Below are positions 1 to 12,873 of a stretch of DNA of 64,000 nt, in pieces. The translations under genes were made by a program, and so were the position numbers. The DNA is from Gonatopus flavifemur (lineage: Eukaryota; Arthropoda; Insecta; Hymenoptera; Dryinidae). The DNA lies in contig JAFFJZ010000001.1 in assembly GCA_018340375.1 (NCBI GenBank), positions 48,290,001 to 48,354,000 of the forward strand. The letters run 5' to 3'. Numbering within the stretch: position 1 is the stretch's first letter; each line of letters begins with the position of its first letter. Under the pieces are notes generated by a model. The model made no database searches, was not told the DNA's origin, and was given only the letters and a program-made list of their open reading frames with translations.

Positions 1-2300
1 AAATCCTTGTTTTCAAGAACTAAGATTTTACTCATTTACATCGTAAGAGTTGTTGTTGGCGACATAACTTATGAAATGAAAGTATTATTTGTATAAAATT
101 TTGAGTTTTTTTTTTTTTCTTAGACTTCTGACGTTAATCGGCAGATGCTTTATATTACATGCATATATATATATATTTCCATAAATCCATTTTTTTGAAT
201 TCAGAAACAAAAAAGAAACCACACGGAACTGTGCATTTATTAAAACTACAAATTTCAAACCTTTTTTTAATTATTTTCAAATTATTCATAATATGTTTGA
301 CATTTATACCCTTTGATTATTGGGCCCGATAAAATTTGTAATTTTCAAACAATAAATTCAATTTCCAGAATCCGAAATGTGTTGGCGAATTTTAAATTCA
401 TCGGGAGTGATTTTTTTACTCAATCGAATACGTTTTGCGAGGTTGTATCAGAAATCCAAGGAATGAGAGCAGAGAGGAAATTCAAGAAGAAAATGTCTGG
501 ATGCGAAGAGCTGTAAAATACTGTCATTCTTCTTTTTTGTTGTTTTTTTTTTCGAACTATTGGATTCCTTTGAAACTTTGCAGGGGAATAAAGTTTGCAT
601 ACGAGAATAACTAGAAATTCATTCCATCGGTTGAGATTGAGCACTTTCTGAGGATCTGTAAATTCGGAGTGTCTCCGAGGAGCTTTCCGAAGGGTATCCA
701 GGGGCGTGAACTACAGATTCCTATTGGTCCGTTCAAAAAGCTCCTGAAATATATTGAAATTGAAAAATCACTGTATCAACGAGGAGAGGTGTTCCGACTT
801 TTGTAACGTAAGTTCACCTTTCGAGTACATCTTCACATCAATAGGTTTGGAATTGGTTCACGCAGGGATGAATTTCGTATAGATTTTTTCGTCCGATGTA
901 TATAAATATGTATATTGTATAAATCGCACAACGAAGGAACGCCCACGTGAAATTGATGAAAATTCGCATTCTTTAACACAAGGACGAAATTGGATCAATT
1001 CATCTTGAGCAGAAAAGCGTGGGTTCCTAAATGGAAAGTTATGAGCTGACCACTTTCTCTCTGGTAAACTTTATATCTCTACGTAAACAGAATTGTTTTC
1101 TTAGTGCCTTGGTGATGAATAAATATGATTATTAGTATGACGTCAATTTCACTTGACAACGCGAGGGTTGAAAATGCAACTTGGTTGATTTAGTCTTCGG
1201 AAAATCCTTGGTACGTAAAGATACGTTATTTCCAAATGAAAGATTGATTTTTCGGTTGAGTATACACTGAATATATATTTTACTTGGATTTTATTATTAT
1301 TTTCTTTTGCAAAAAATTTGTATAACAAAAACAATAGAGATCTAAAATGTAATTGCAAATAAATTAATGTAATTCTAAATGTCTTACGTACTGTAATACT
1401 GGTCTATTTCGGTGTCGTGTATTTGAAATTTATAATTTGAAACCAGAATGTATGGCCACAATGCCGCAAGATAGATTTTTATAAGTCACTTGTCTGAAAT
1501 GGGCATTCTCGATCATGGCCTGAAAGAATATGAAGAGAAAGATTAATGAACTGGTGATTAGCCATCACAACTCCAGAGTAAAAATACCGAACTAATTAAA
1601 TCTAGGAAGGAACGAACTGGTTAATTATGAATTGGTTTAGATTAGATATTGACGATGTTTGAAAGATCGATGTCTTTATCGAATTTTATAAAATGTCGAT
1701 AGAAACTAGATATTTTTTGTATATAAAACATCGTCTATTCCCATGTAATCGATAAATGAATGGATATGGACATGGAAAAGACATGTTGTAGAAGTGAGAA
1801 CAATTTGAGATCTAAAAAATAAATTTCAACGTTGCGTAAGACTTCTCAAATCTTTCTAAAGAGCATTTTAAAACACACAATGCTGCATGGGAGTGTTTCA
1901 AAGGTTCTATTATTCAATAATTCCAGTGCTTCAGTTCAGAATGAATTTCATTAATCCCAATAATAATCAAATATACATAATTTTTGGAAAAAAAATTTCT
2001 CAATTAAGTATTAAAGATTAATTCCTGAAAATTTCATACCTTTTCATGAATTAAATTTAAAGTAATTTGTTAGAAAAAATGTTTACTCGGTCAATACGCT
2101 GGTATTCCCTTAAAATTACGCATAAATTAAACTAAATGTTTGTGAAATTTGTTGGATTTTGTAGATTTTTCCCCCACAGTTAGAAGAATGAATGATTAAA
2201 CAACGTAGAAAAATGTCAAAATATCACTTTTCGTACACAAAATTGCTTTCAAAGTGATTGAAAAATTATCAGAATTCTAATAGATTTTGATTATATCGAT
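1..2300. other. AT-rich intergenic stretch, no gene recognised
   Basis: The stretch is AT-rich with short homopolymer runs, for example T-runs near 108-119 and 540-551. The only open frames are under 75 codons, show no family motif and have no splice context I could link to a gene. It may include upstream sequence of the 3235 gene. Confidence 0.5.
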
Positions 2301-2327
2301 GGAGCCGCGCGTTCTGAATTGAAGTTT

Positions 2328-2339
2328 TGCGCATGCGTG
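2328..2339 (+). promoter_or_regulatory. NRF-1/Ewg-like palindromic site, candidate promoter element
   Basis: TGCGCATGCGTG differs by one base from the NRF-1 consensus YGCGCAYGCGCR. It lies in a small GC-rich island (about 2303-2340, with GCCGCGCG just upstream) in otherwise AT-rich DNA. It is about 130 bp before a possible splice donor and 900 bp before the start codon of the jerky-like gene. Such sites are common in animal housekeeping promoters. That it drives this gene is inference. Confidence 0.4.
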
Positions 2340-2464
2340 GAATTTGGTTTACAAGTGATTTGGATGATTCGATCGTGTTTGGTATTGAACTGGGGATTTA
2401 AAAATTTAGTATGGAAAGAAAAAGTGATTTTTAATTAGCTTCGATTCAATTAAACAATTTAAAC

Positions 2465-3233
2465 GTGAGTAATAGTTGATTGAAATCCACGATACATTAA
2501 ACTTATGTTAATTCAACTTGGATGTGTACAACAAGAAACAATATTTACTGTCACAATGTAAACAGATTTACAAATTTCTACAAATAATATTCTTTGATGA
2601 ATGATTTGTATTTGCAGAAAAGGAAAGATTGAAATTTTGTCAACATTTAAAAATTCTTAAAACGTATAATAGAAATTAACTTGGTTCTAACCTAACTTTC
2701 TTGTCTGCGTAATCAAGAAAGCATTAATGCATAAAATATCTGTCTCAAATACAAGGTGTGTGAATTGAAACACACTCATCACTCATCGAAATTATGAATT
2801 GAAAGATAAGACAGAATCACAAAGATTTTTGATATTAGAATGGTTTATAATTTTACCTATTCTGAACATGAGATCCATATAAATATTATAGTAATGGATT
2901 CGCAGAGTACTCTATGAAATTGTGTTTCCTATAATCAGATATTGAAAAATCTACATCAAAAGCAATTCAATTGGTTTCAAATGTTTCAAACAATTCATTT
3001 TGATAAATGACGATTCCAACTTCTGTAACATATGAGATTTGAAAATTTTCATATCAACTTCAGAAATAGATTGATACTTCACGTGAGGTACATAATAATT
3101 GAAATATCATTATCTATCTTGTTCACTGAAGAAACCAATGAAATTTTGAATAGAAAAAAAAAGTTCTAAACCCAACAATAGATTTGATATGTGAAAAGTC
3201 TGAAAAGTACAACTAGGATATAACATTTTACAG
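2465..3233 (+). other. Candidate 5' UTR intron of the jerky-like gene
   Basis: A strong donor, GTGAGT, begins at 2465. An acceptor, TTTTACAG, ends at 3233, one base before the ATG at 3235. Joined this way, a noncoding first exon ending at 2464 would sit just downstream of the NRF-1-like site. Both splice signals are seen in the sequence; their use is inference. Confidence 0.35.
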
Positions 3234-3234
3234 G

Positions 3235-4746
3235 ATGGAAACGGTTGAGTCGCTAGAAGACGAAGAGGCTAGAAGACGAAAGTATTTGTTAGATATCGTA
3301 ATTAAAACAGAAGAAGAAGAAGCAGCGGAAAATGCTCGAAACGAATCGTGCGGTACTAGCAGTAGTGTCGTCAGAAGCCAACGTGCGGAAAGAAGAACTT
3401 ATTCCTTCGAAGAGAAGTTGATGATATTACAACAACTGGATACCCATTCTCATACCGCCGTAAGCAACAGATTCGGTATAAATGAGAGTCTATTATGGCG
3501 GTGGAAACACAAACGAGCGGAAATTCAAAAATTTTGCGAACAAGAGAATTTGAAAAAATTCAAAAAGAACAAACTGGCCGCCAACGAAGATCTCGACGAT
3601 GCTTTGTATTTTTGGTTTTTACAATCAAAGAAAAATGGCAATCCCGTCTCTGGGCCGATTCTCCAAAAGAAAGCGTTAACTTTGAACAAGGAATTGAATG
3701 GAAATAAAGATTTCAAAGCCAGCAAAGGTTGGTTGAATAGATGGAAACGGAGAAAAGGTGTAAGGATATCGAACGAGCAACCGTTCGTGCAAATGGAAGC
3801 GAAAAATAATTACAAAAAAGAACTTGCAAAAATTGTGAACGACAAAGGACTGACGAGAACTCAGGTGTTCAATTTCGATGAGATGGGGTTGTCGTTCAAA
3901 GCGTTACCCGAGAAACCATCTTCGTTCATGAACGAAATGTCTAGCAGGCAGTACAAGAAACCAAAAGATCGCGTGACCATCGGTGCTTGTTGCAATGCCG
4001 ACGGATCGTTTAAAATGCCATTGATCATGATCGGCCAGTGGGAACACCCTCGAGCTTTGAAAAACCTTTCAAAGACAAAACTTCCAGCTCTATATAAAAG
4101 TCAAGAGAACGCGAGAATGACCACCGAGATTTTTGACGAGTGGTTTAAACAAGAATTTGTTCCAAGAGTTGAAGAATTTTTACAAGAAAGGAATTTGCCT
4201 GTTAAAGCGTTGCTGTTGATAGATAACTGCAAAGGACATTTTTCTGCGAGAAACGGAGAAATCGAAACCGCTTTTTTCCCAGTCAAGTTGTCGTCTTTAG
4301 TACAGCCTTTGGAGCAAGGAGTTTTAGAAACTCTGAAGAGATATTACAAAACTCAATTGATATCCACGATTTTGAGTGCACAAGAAGAACAAATTTCTCT
4401 CAATGATCGATTGAAGACGATATCGCTTAGGGATGTGGTATACTGGATGGCCGATGCTTGGAAAGAAATCAAATCCACTACCATATACAGATGTTGGAAT
4501 AAACTTTGGCTTGCCAAAGTCGAAAGTGTTGAAACTCAGACAGTGAAGGAAGAATCGTACACGCCGTTGGTTGTATCCATTGGAAACCAATCGGATGATA
4601 TCGCTAATCATGAAACCGTTAGAACGGTTGAAGAAGTTTTCCAAATGTTGAGAAATGTAAAAGGGTACGAGAATGTGCAAGAGAGTCAAGTGAAAGAATG
4701 GATGACTGCGATCGAGGACTGGAGTACGTGTTATACATTTTTTTGA
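3235..4746 (+). CDS. pogo/Tigger-derived (jerky-like, CENP-B-type) DDE protein
   Basis: This is an intact 503-residue open frame. After an acidic N-terminus, residues about 55-95 form a psq/CENP-B-type helix-turn-helix (starts YSFEEKLMIL, with SLLWRWKHKR). A second CENP-B/HTH region with GWLNRWKRRKGV follows near 165-176. The DDE nuclease fold then shows the first Asp in NFDEMGLSFK, the second in LLLIDNCKGH, and the third block as QPLEQGV. That third block normally reads QPLDQGV in the DD(D) pogo group, so the third acidic residue is Glu here. Families of this type bind DNA and either transpose Tigger elements or are host-domesticated (jerky, CENP-B). No TIRs were recognised around it, the frame is unbroken, and a 5' UTR intron and promoter-like site lie upstream; together these favour a domesticated or still young gene. 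The start was chosen as the first ATG after an acceptor. It converges with COQ5. Confidence 0.85.
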   Translation: METVESLEDEEARRRKYLLDIVIKTEEEEAAENARNESCGTSSSVVRSQRAERRTYSFEEKLMILQQLDTHSHTAVSNRFGINESLLWRWKHKRAEIQKFCEQENLKKFKKNKLAANEDLDDALYFWFLQSKKNGNPVSGPILQKKALTLNKELNGNKDFKASKGWLNRWKRRKGVRISNEQPFVQMEAKNNYKKELAKIVNDKGLTRTQVFNFDEMGLSFKALPEKPSSFMNEMSSRQYKKPKDRVTIGACCNADGSFKMPLIMIGQWEHPRALKNLSKTKLPALYKSQENARMTTEIFDEWFKQEFVPRVEEFLQERNLPVKALLLIDNCKGHFSARNGEIETAFFPVKLSSLVQPLEQGVLETLKRYYKTQLISTILSAQEEQISLNDRLKTISLRDVVYWMADAWKEIKSTTIYRCWNKLWLAKVESVETQTVKEESYTPLVVSIGNQSDDIANHETVRTVEEVFQMLRNVKGYENVQESQVKEWMTAIEDWSTCYTFF

Positions 4747-4937
4747 TATAATTCATATGTTTAAAGTTGATTTCATAAATAAGTTTCGTAATCACTTTAA
4801 TATTTTTATACATTTAGGTGTTTGTTTTATAATTTATATTTGAGTGGAAACTGCTGGGATTGATTCTTTTTTTAATAAGTGTAAAGCTGTTGTTGGATAC
4901 TAAATACTAAATTTTCATATACAAAACTATGGACTGA

Positions 4938-4943
4938 AATAAA
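4938..4943 (+). terminator. Poly(A) signal AATAAA, candidate 3' end of the jerky-like gene
   Basis: AATAAA lies about 190 bp after the stop codon at 4746. It overlaps the region where the convergent COQ5 gene must end, so the two transcripts may overlap at their 3' ends. Confidence 0.4.
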
Positions 4944-5192
4944 AAATAGTAGAAAAGTATGGTATGCAAATTTAATATTGAATTGAAGTACCATATTTGA
5001 TAATTAAATTTATAAACATCGTGGATTTAGGGAGAGATGTAAAGTGATAAAACAGAAAGGGAATAACAAATGTTTTTATAGAATCAATTTGTTAGCGAGT
5101 TTTACAATGACATTGGCCCCATTGAAATATCATTATCAATGTCAATTCTTAGAAGGCACAGAAGATTTATATGTGGATTTCATTAATAATTA

Positions 5193-6334
<1,142 letters not shown>

Positions 6335-6956
6335 TTTGAATTCAATTTGTTTATCACCTCATTACGTAAATCGTGAACTCCACAGTCATACACGTTTTTT
6401 GGCAGTTGAAATGAATAATCCTTTGTTAAGCCGGTGTCACATGAAACTGACAAGAGGTGAAAATTGTGAGAGCGAGTGGTAGTTGAAAAGAGAGGTCACT
6501 CTGTGCCTGTCCTTTCAATCAAGAAACTAGGCCTTTAGTTAGAAAGAGACAGAATCATAAAATAGAGAGATGCGATATCACCGACCCTAGTATGATGCGT
6601 GGATAGTAACTTTCTAGAATTCCCCCAGAATTTTCAAGAGATTTTTATAAAGTTATTACTATTCACGAACCAGATGGATATTCGTATTCCGTTTCGTGCC
6701 CTAAAAATTTCGGTCCAGCCTAACGGAGAACGTAGAGTACAAGGATACTTCAAGCTCTCTTAAAAAAATCTGCCTCTTTTCAACTGAGAACATGGTGTTG
6801 AATTTAAAAGCACAAGTCCCATCGTTTTTGAGATATTTAGATTTTTCTAAAAATTAAAAAATATCCACATCTCCAGAACCACTTCGAATAATATACAACT
6901 TCTCTTAAACTCTTTTCCAATTCAAAATATTCCTAAAGAGTTCCAGAAGAAGTCAA

Positions 6957-7137
6957 TTCGTCACACACTTGCGGGTTCCTTGGTGAAAAAAATTTCTCTA
7001 AATTCCACTGAAAAACTCTGGATTTGTCTGAAAATCAGTGAAATTTTTTGGAAAATTATGGAAACTTCTGAAATTTTCAGAGATTTTCAGTGAAAATTCT
7101 CAAAGAATTCCAAGAGAACTCACAAATGTGTGACGAA
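6957..7137. repeat. MITE-like inverted-repeat element
   Basis: The ends are inverted: TTCGTCACACACTTG on the left and its near complement CAAATGTGTGACGAA on the right, continuing inward through GGTTCCTTGG / CCAAGAGAAC. The interior is made of short AAATTTTCAG-like motifs. No coding potential. Length 181 bp. Confidence 0.6.
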
Positions 7138-7376
7138 TCTTCTCAATAGACTTCTCAAATTGAAAGTCCCCCTCGATTGGATGTTATATGTTTACCGAAT
7201 CTGGAAAAGGTCAAAGAATTTATGAAATTCAAATAAACTCTTACAGAAAAATGATTTATACGTATTGAAAAATATAATTTCATAAAAAATACATACATGT
7301 TACATCAATGGAATTTCTAATATTAGTAATTCGAATATACTTCAAAATAATAATAACATAGCATTAAGATAAAGTA

Positions 7377-7455
7377 CCCATCAAACACTGTTTGTTACAG
7401 TGACATAACTATCATGAAATTACATCACAGGTGTGATATCACAATGTTTGTTGTT
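7377..7455. repeat. Fragment of the CCCAYCAAACAC repeat family
   Basis: It begins CCCATCAAACACTGTTTGTT and continues with a run of ATGAAATTACAT-like sequence. The same start and order occur at 22585-22710 (plus) and, inverted, at 27612-27703. Confidence 0.45.
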
Positions 7456-8074
7456 TCAGATCAAAATAATTCGTCGCAATGTTGATACTGTAACTAATAC
7501 ATGCAACTCATGCAGTATACATCGTTATAAAACAATTCGTGTTTGACAGGCACAAGTTGAAGCATAAAATTCTTTGTTTGATACTTCACAGGTATCACAA
7601 AATGAGATGAATCGCGACTAGAGAGAAGAGGACGTCTGATGAAAACAATTATTACGTATAAAGAAGTATTGGTCCTTACGGGTCTTCTCATTCATCTCAT
7701 TTCACGATTCTCAAATTTCGATGCATACTCGCTATATTTTCGTCAACATTTGAAAAAGTGTACCTATCAATAGTAATTTGTAAAATATTCATGTTTTCTT
7801 CCAAAAGCTGATACAACCTTTAGATATTCTCCCTCTTGAAGAATATAAACTCAATAGAAACGAAGTAAAATCATAAAAATTAAATCAATCGAAAAGATAA
7901 AAATTTCAAATCAATTTGATTCCTGGAGAATCAATAATAAAATAATAAATAACGATGATAATATACAAATATATTACATTTTTTTTATGAATTAACATCT
8001 CTGTGTTATTAGAAAATACAAATTATGGCCTTTGTATATGGATTTATGAAAGCGTATGTGAAGAAATCTCCAAC

Positions 8075-9696
8075 TCACTCGCACATTTGAAGTAACGAAT
8101 TAATGGTGGTATCTTTTTTACCGTTGTTGGCATCGTAAACTGATTTGATAACTTCTTTGTCCACATTTGGAAACATTTCTGCAATCTGAAAACAATAGTT
8201 TTTGCGTTTAAACGATAAAATCGGATATTTATTTCCAACGAAAAATTATACCTGTTTCAATTCTTCTTCGGCTTGTGGTAAAGAACTTGGTACAGTCGTA
8301 GGTGGTACGATTGCCGTTGGTGGTGCGGTGTAAACGTTAACAGGAGCATAAGGAGTCATACCAAACATCGTTGCGGATGGTACCATCATTACTGGCGGTC
8401 CACCGAAGTATGGACGACATTTTGTCTAATAAAGAAAAAAAAGATATATCATTGAAATGTATAATAATACCCGTACGGAACAACTATCGATGTTCTGTAT
8501 GGGATATTCGCAGGCGTAAGATTTTCAAACTCTTCCTTACGGTATAAGTAAAAACCAAATTGATTATGCCTTCCCGATTATCTCCTTGTTTCCCGCTAAG
8601 CATATACCAATCCTCATGCGTTTCTCCCCGTTGAATGACTTGAGGTGGAATTTCTATATAACCCCATGCTATCAATTCGTCCGTCACAAAAGAATTTTCA
8701 TCATAAATTTCTACATAAATTTGCGTTACTCCGAGTGGAAGGTAACTGAAATGATAAGTTAAGTTTAATAGATAAACAAATTCTCCAACTTTTTCAACAA
8801 AATTTCAAGATTTTTTACCAATGTATAACTTTATTCCAGTGTGGATTTTTACTTCCATTCGAATCTGTATGAGTTTCGTATATCTCGTGTCCGACTCGCA
8901 ATCGTACGTAAGGGTCCATTTTTGTCAGTCCATAATTTTTAACTAATTTTGCCTTGAAATAAAATCATAGAATATTTTATATCATGGAATCACAGGATGA
9001 AATGATAGAAAAGACGAGTGACTCACTTGGGCAACGGTTATGCTTAGTTTGCCTACCCGGGTGTCGGGTATTTGTCCCATACTTTGCATTTGTTGAAGGG
9101 CAAGAGCAGCTTGTTGATCCGCCGCTTCTTGTTGTTGTTGAGAACTTTGTTCATTTATCCTTAAAAAACTTTGAGGAAGGGGACCTAGGAAAACCTATAT
9201 TATTCATCATAATGTTAATAAATTGTCACAATCGATGCATCGCGGTACTAACAACAAACAGATTGTTATTAATCTTGAATAATGATCGAACATATGAATA
9301 TTAATTTTTCATTTGTGAATAAGTTCTAATATTTATCGTATTAAATTTGAGTTAATACAATATCGAATTAGTCTTAATTGGGCATAATTGGATTTGATCT
9401 TCAGATACTAAATTGAATTGTCAAGAAGTAGTACATTGATTATAGAATTATTCATATAAATGTACCTATGAATGTAATTTGAAAACTTTGAATTATATCA
9501 GAATATATCTTTCAAGATAATAAGATTATGTAAAAAATGTATCTAATTGTAAATCGAGAGATATACTTGAGAAAAATATAACTGTTTATGTATAAGTGCA
9601 ATAATCTGGATGATTCATCAAGATTATTTTTCAGATATTTATACTTACTCTTTTCTTCCAATCGTCAAATAATTCTGTTCTGTTGCAGGTGTCCAT
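8075..9696 (-). CDS. TOLLIP: Toll-interacting protein (Tollip)
   Basis: Tollip is an endosomal adaptor that binds ubiquitin and phosphoinositides and dampens Toll/IL-1 signalling. Six exons join in frame: 9696-9649, 9194-9027, 8952-8819, 8745-8541, 8425-8252, 8185-8075, giving 279 residues, close to the 274 of vertebrate Tollip. Residues 1-70 hold the Tom1-binding region, including [11 protein letters not shown]. The C2 domain follows with [39 protein letters not shown] and [20 protein letters not shown]. Residues about 190-235 are a Pro/Thr-rich linker ([21 protein letters not shown]). Residues about 238-279 form the CUE ubiquitin-binding domain: [15 protein letters not shown], then [20 protein letters not shown]. 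The start ATG lies in a short 16-codon exon ending at a GTAAGT donor, as in the family, where exon 1 is also short. No defect seen. Confidence 0.93.
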
Positions 9697-11950
9697 TTTT
9701 TATATTGAGAAAATATGTATTTACGTTATTTATGATAAACGTTTCTTTTTGTCAACTTGGCTTATTATCGTATAAAGGATTCATTAAACTCCCACGACTA
9801 GGCGCTAAAGGATCACACACAAGTTATTGTACACTTCTCGTAACATCGAGAAACGAAGATTGATGCACGTAAGTTGCCTCATCGTCTGATTCGAAGATCT
9901 TTCCAAAGATACGTGGGAAATGACGAATAATATGAATTCCAGGCACTGATCTACCATACACACTCCACACTCTGGGTTTGACTGGACGGAATCACGAATT
10001 GAAAATCCGAGGCGCCATTTGCTTTGAAGTCTGAACGATCTTTTTTACCGGTAAGTTTGAATTTTATACACCAATAAATATTTTTGAGGAATTTTGCTCA
10101 AAGTATGAAAAAGTATCTGCATTATAAGATAAGTATTCATCGTCACCTCCTTTGAATATGGATTGAATAGCGACAAAGCAACAAAATCCACTGAAAACAC
10201 TAGAAATGATGATGATATTATCATAAGAATATCAGTGAAAAAGTATAGACAATATTTCGATTTATTATTAAACGTGCCTACATGATACAAATCAAGGGAC
10301 AACAGAATTCTATTATCACTTATATAATAGAAATATATGTGCACGCATGTAAATGCGTATACACAACAGATTGCTGTTTTTTCATGTTCACGTGATGTCG
10401 TAGAGTTCTCACATTCTTAATAATAATAATACAATTTATTTGAAAAGGGGAATAATTTGGATGAATATCGTAAAACGTTGCCAGAACCATATAAAAAAAT
10501 GATGATATCGATCGATCATTCACATTTTTCACATAGAAACAATTTTTCAAATGATCACAGCTGCGCGTTAAATAAGACTAAAAAATTAATAACACAAGAA
10601 TAACACTTTTCTTAACTTATAAATCCAATACTCGAGATTCTTTCGTTGTAATTCTTTTCCACTATCATCGTTAATCGCATCCAAACATTCTTCCTTCGCC
10701 AGTAATTTTTTCAAATAAATCTTCTCTCTAAAATGCTTTCTTTTTCTTTTGGAATATACAATTCCTTGTTCTGGCTTATAGATGAATAATACCTTCTTGA
10801 ATAAATGAAATATATTTGTTTATAGAAGACACCGGCAATTAATATCATTTACAAAGTATGTATGATGATTTGTTCAATGATCGTGAAACAACACCAGGAT
10901 ATTATGCACTATAATACAAATACAATGAGACACCATAGTCTTTATATATATTTTTCTTCTTCGCATATTAAGAATATATATCTATTATTACGAGACATAT
11001 TCGATGGCGTGCGATTATTTTAAATATTCAATCAGACTTTATCGACAAATCATTGTTAACATAATTGGTTGTGTCGTTTATAAAGATAATGAGAAAAATT
11101 TATATAAGAAAAAAAGAAACAAACTTCATAATTGAAAATCGAATCAAACAATCGAAGAATATTTATATTTCGCACGTCAATCTTGTGTCTGTATCTTGAT
11201 ATATTACTACCTTGTCTTCATTATAATCTCAATCTTGAAATATCGCTTATTGTGCAGCATTGTGTATCCGTGCCATCAATGAGCGATATCCTCTTCGAGT
11301 TTACGTAAAACAATGTCAACCCAAACATAAGCAGTTCTCATGTTTTATCACTTCATTCTCATTCTTGTATTTTTGTTTTCTTTCACATCTTTTTTCCTTC
11401 AAATATAATAAATACTTCTTTATATACACATGAAATTTGTCTTCTAAAACATTCAAATCCTCAGACGATTTGCTACAATATTTAGATGCACAATTGGTTT
11501 CTATCGGTCTTACGCATGCCGCCTGCTCGTTTTATTGCAATCTAATGTTCCAATCTCACGCTCAACGTTTCTCTTTACAAGAAATACTTGAATGACTTTC
11601 GTGAAAAATTACCGGTACGTTTTTCGTACGAAAAATAAACGAGTAATTGCAGTTCGCGTTTCTCTTATTATAATTCTAATAAACAAATTGCAATTACAAG
11701 CCCTTTTCTCGCGATAGGCATAGATTTTTATCATACTTGGGTAGTATCCGTTTGTTTCCTTTAATTAACAATTATCTTTGGTCGTGTGTTTTTAATAATC
11801 GAATGAATCATTTGTTCTCGTATCGTAACTTTCCTCCCTCTGATTATAATGACGATGATGATGAAATCATACAGGAAAAATATATTTCGGAAAACGTAGA
11901 GAAGATTGTCTAGAAAATGATATATTCGCGCGTATATGTGTACGTGTAGG

Positions 11951-11953
11951 CGT

Positions 11954-11978
<25 letters not shown>
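11951..11978. repeat. (GT)n microsatellite
   Basis: About 13 consecutive GT units are followed by GAGAGAG. Confidence 0.9.
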
Positions 11979-11984
<6 letters not shown>

Positions 11985-12418
11985 TATTTTTGAATGGAAA
12001 GTATGGAAATTAATAACAATTCTCAAATTTTCTTACACCTAACATTGTTTACACACAAATGAAAAAATATTGAGAATAAAGCGTGTCGCGATAGACTCAT
12101 TTAATTTGTTCAACACATCATTTTTATATATTTTTGTTCAATCAAGGCTATCACAGATCATAACTTTTAATAATCAATGAAAATCAATCATTTTTCGGTT
12201 AATTAAAATTATACAATGACAATGAAGAAAGTTTTCAATTCTCTTTTATAATCGTATTTCAGCGTTGTACTATCCGAGATAGCTTTTATGATACTCCGAG
12301 TGAATTTCTATCGGATCGATCAGAAATCTACTCGGCCAGTTTGTCAATTTCAAATTTCCTATTGCGTAATTTGATCTAGCGGATAACTTAATTTTTACTA
12401 TTTCACTCTTCATTATTA

Positions 12419-12466
12419 TCATATTATTATTATTATTTATTTATTTATTTATTATTATTATTTAAT
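12419..12466. repeat. (TTA)n/(TTTA)n low-complexity repeat
   Basis: Mixed ATT and ATTT units run without interruption across about 45 bp. Confidence 0.8.
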
Positions 12467-12845
12467 TGTCATAACGAGTGTGTTGTCATGCATATATATT
12501 TCATTATTGACTCACTTGACCGTTTTGTAAAATCATATCTCTTTCCTTGTTTGAATTTTCCATATTGGTCAGACTACTATGCATACAAATTTTTATGATC
12601 TTCAATCTCTATTCAATTTCCGTTTGTGATGGAAGGCCACTTAATTAAAATATTATCGCGAAATTTCATAAGATAGCCTTTTGATGAATGTAAAATGTCT
12701 GTAGCGTTAAAAATTGTTTTTCAATTCAAGGGGATGCTAGGGTTCATTTTATATTTCGAAATTTCAAACGATATGCTTAGCGAATTGGATTGATCAATGA
12801 ACTGATTAAAAATGTCAAGAAAGGCTCAAATAGTGATAAAATATA

Positions 12846-12873
12846 GCTCTCTCTCTCTCTCTCTTTCTTTCTT
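12846..12873. repeat. (CT)n microsatellite
   Basis: About nine CT units followed by TTTC units. Confidence 0.85.

Larger units (their letters stand above)
6335..8074. other. COQ5 upstream / Tollip downstream interval
   Basis: The interval holds the COQ5 promoter side, the Tollip 3' side and at least two repeat pieces described separately (6957-7137 and 7377-7455). No further coding frame with recognisable motifs is seen. Confidence 0.5.

Noticed and set aside
8984..9304. 106-codon plus-strand frame opposite Tollip exon 2
   Set aside because: Antisense of a verified exon; no independent support.
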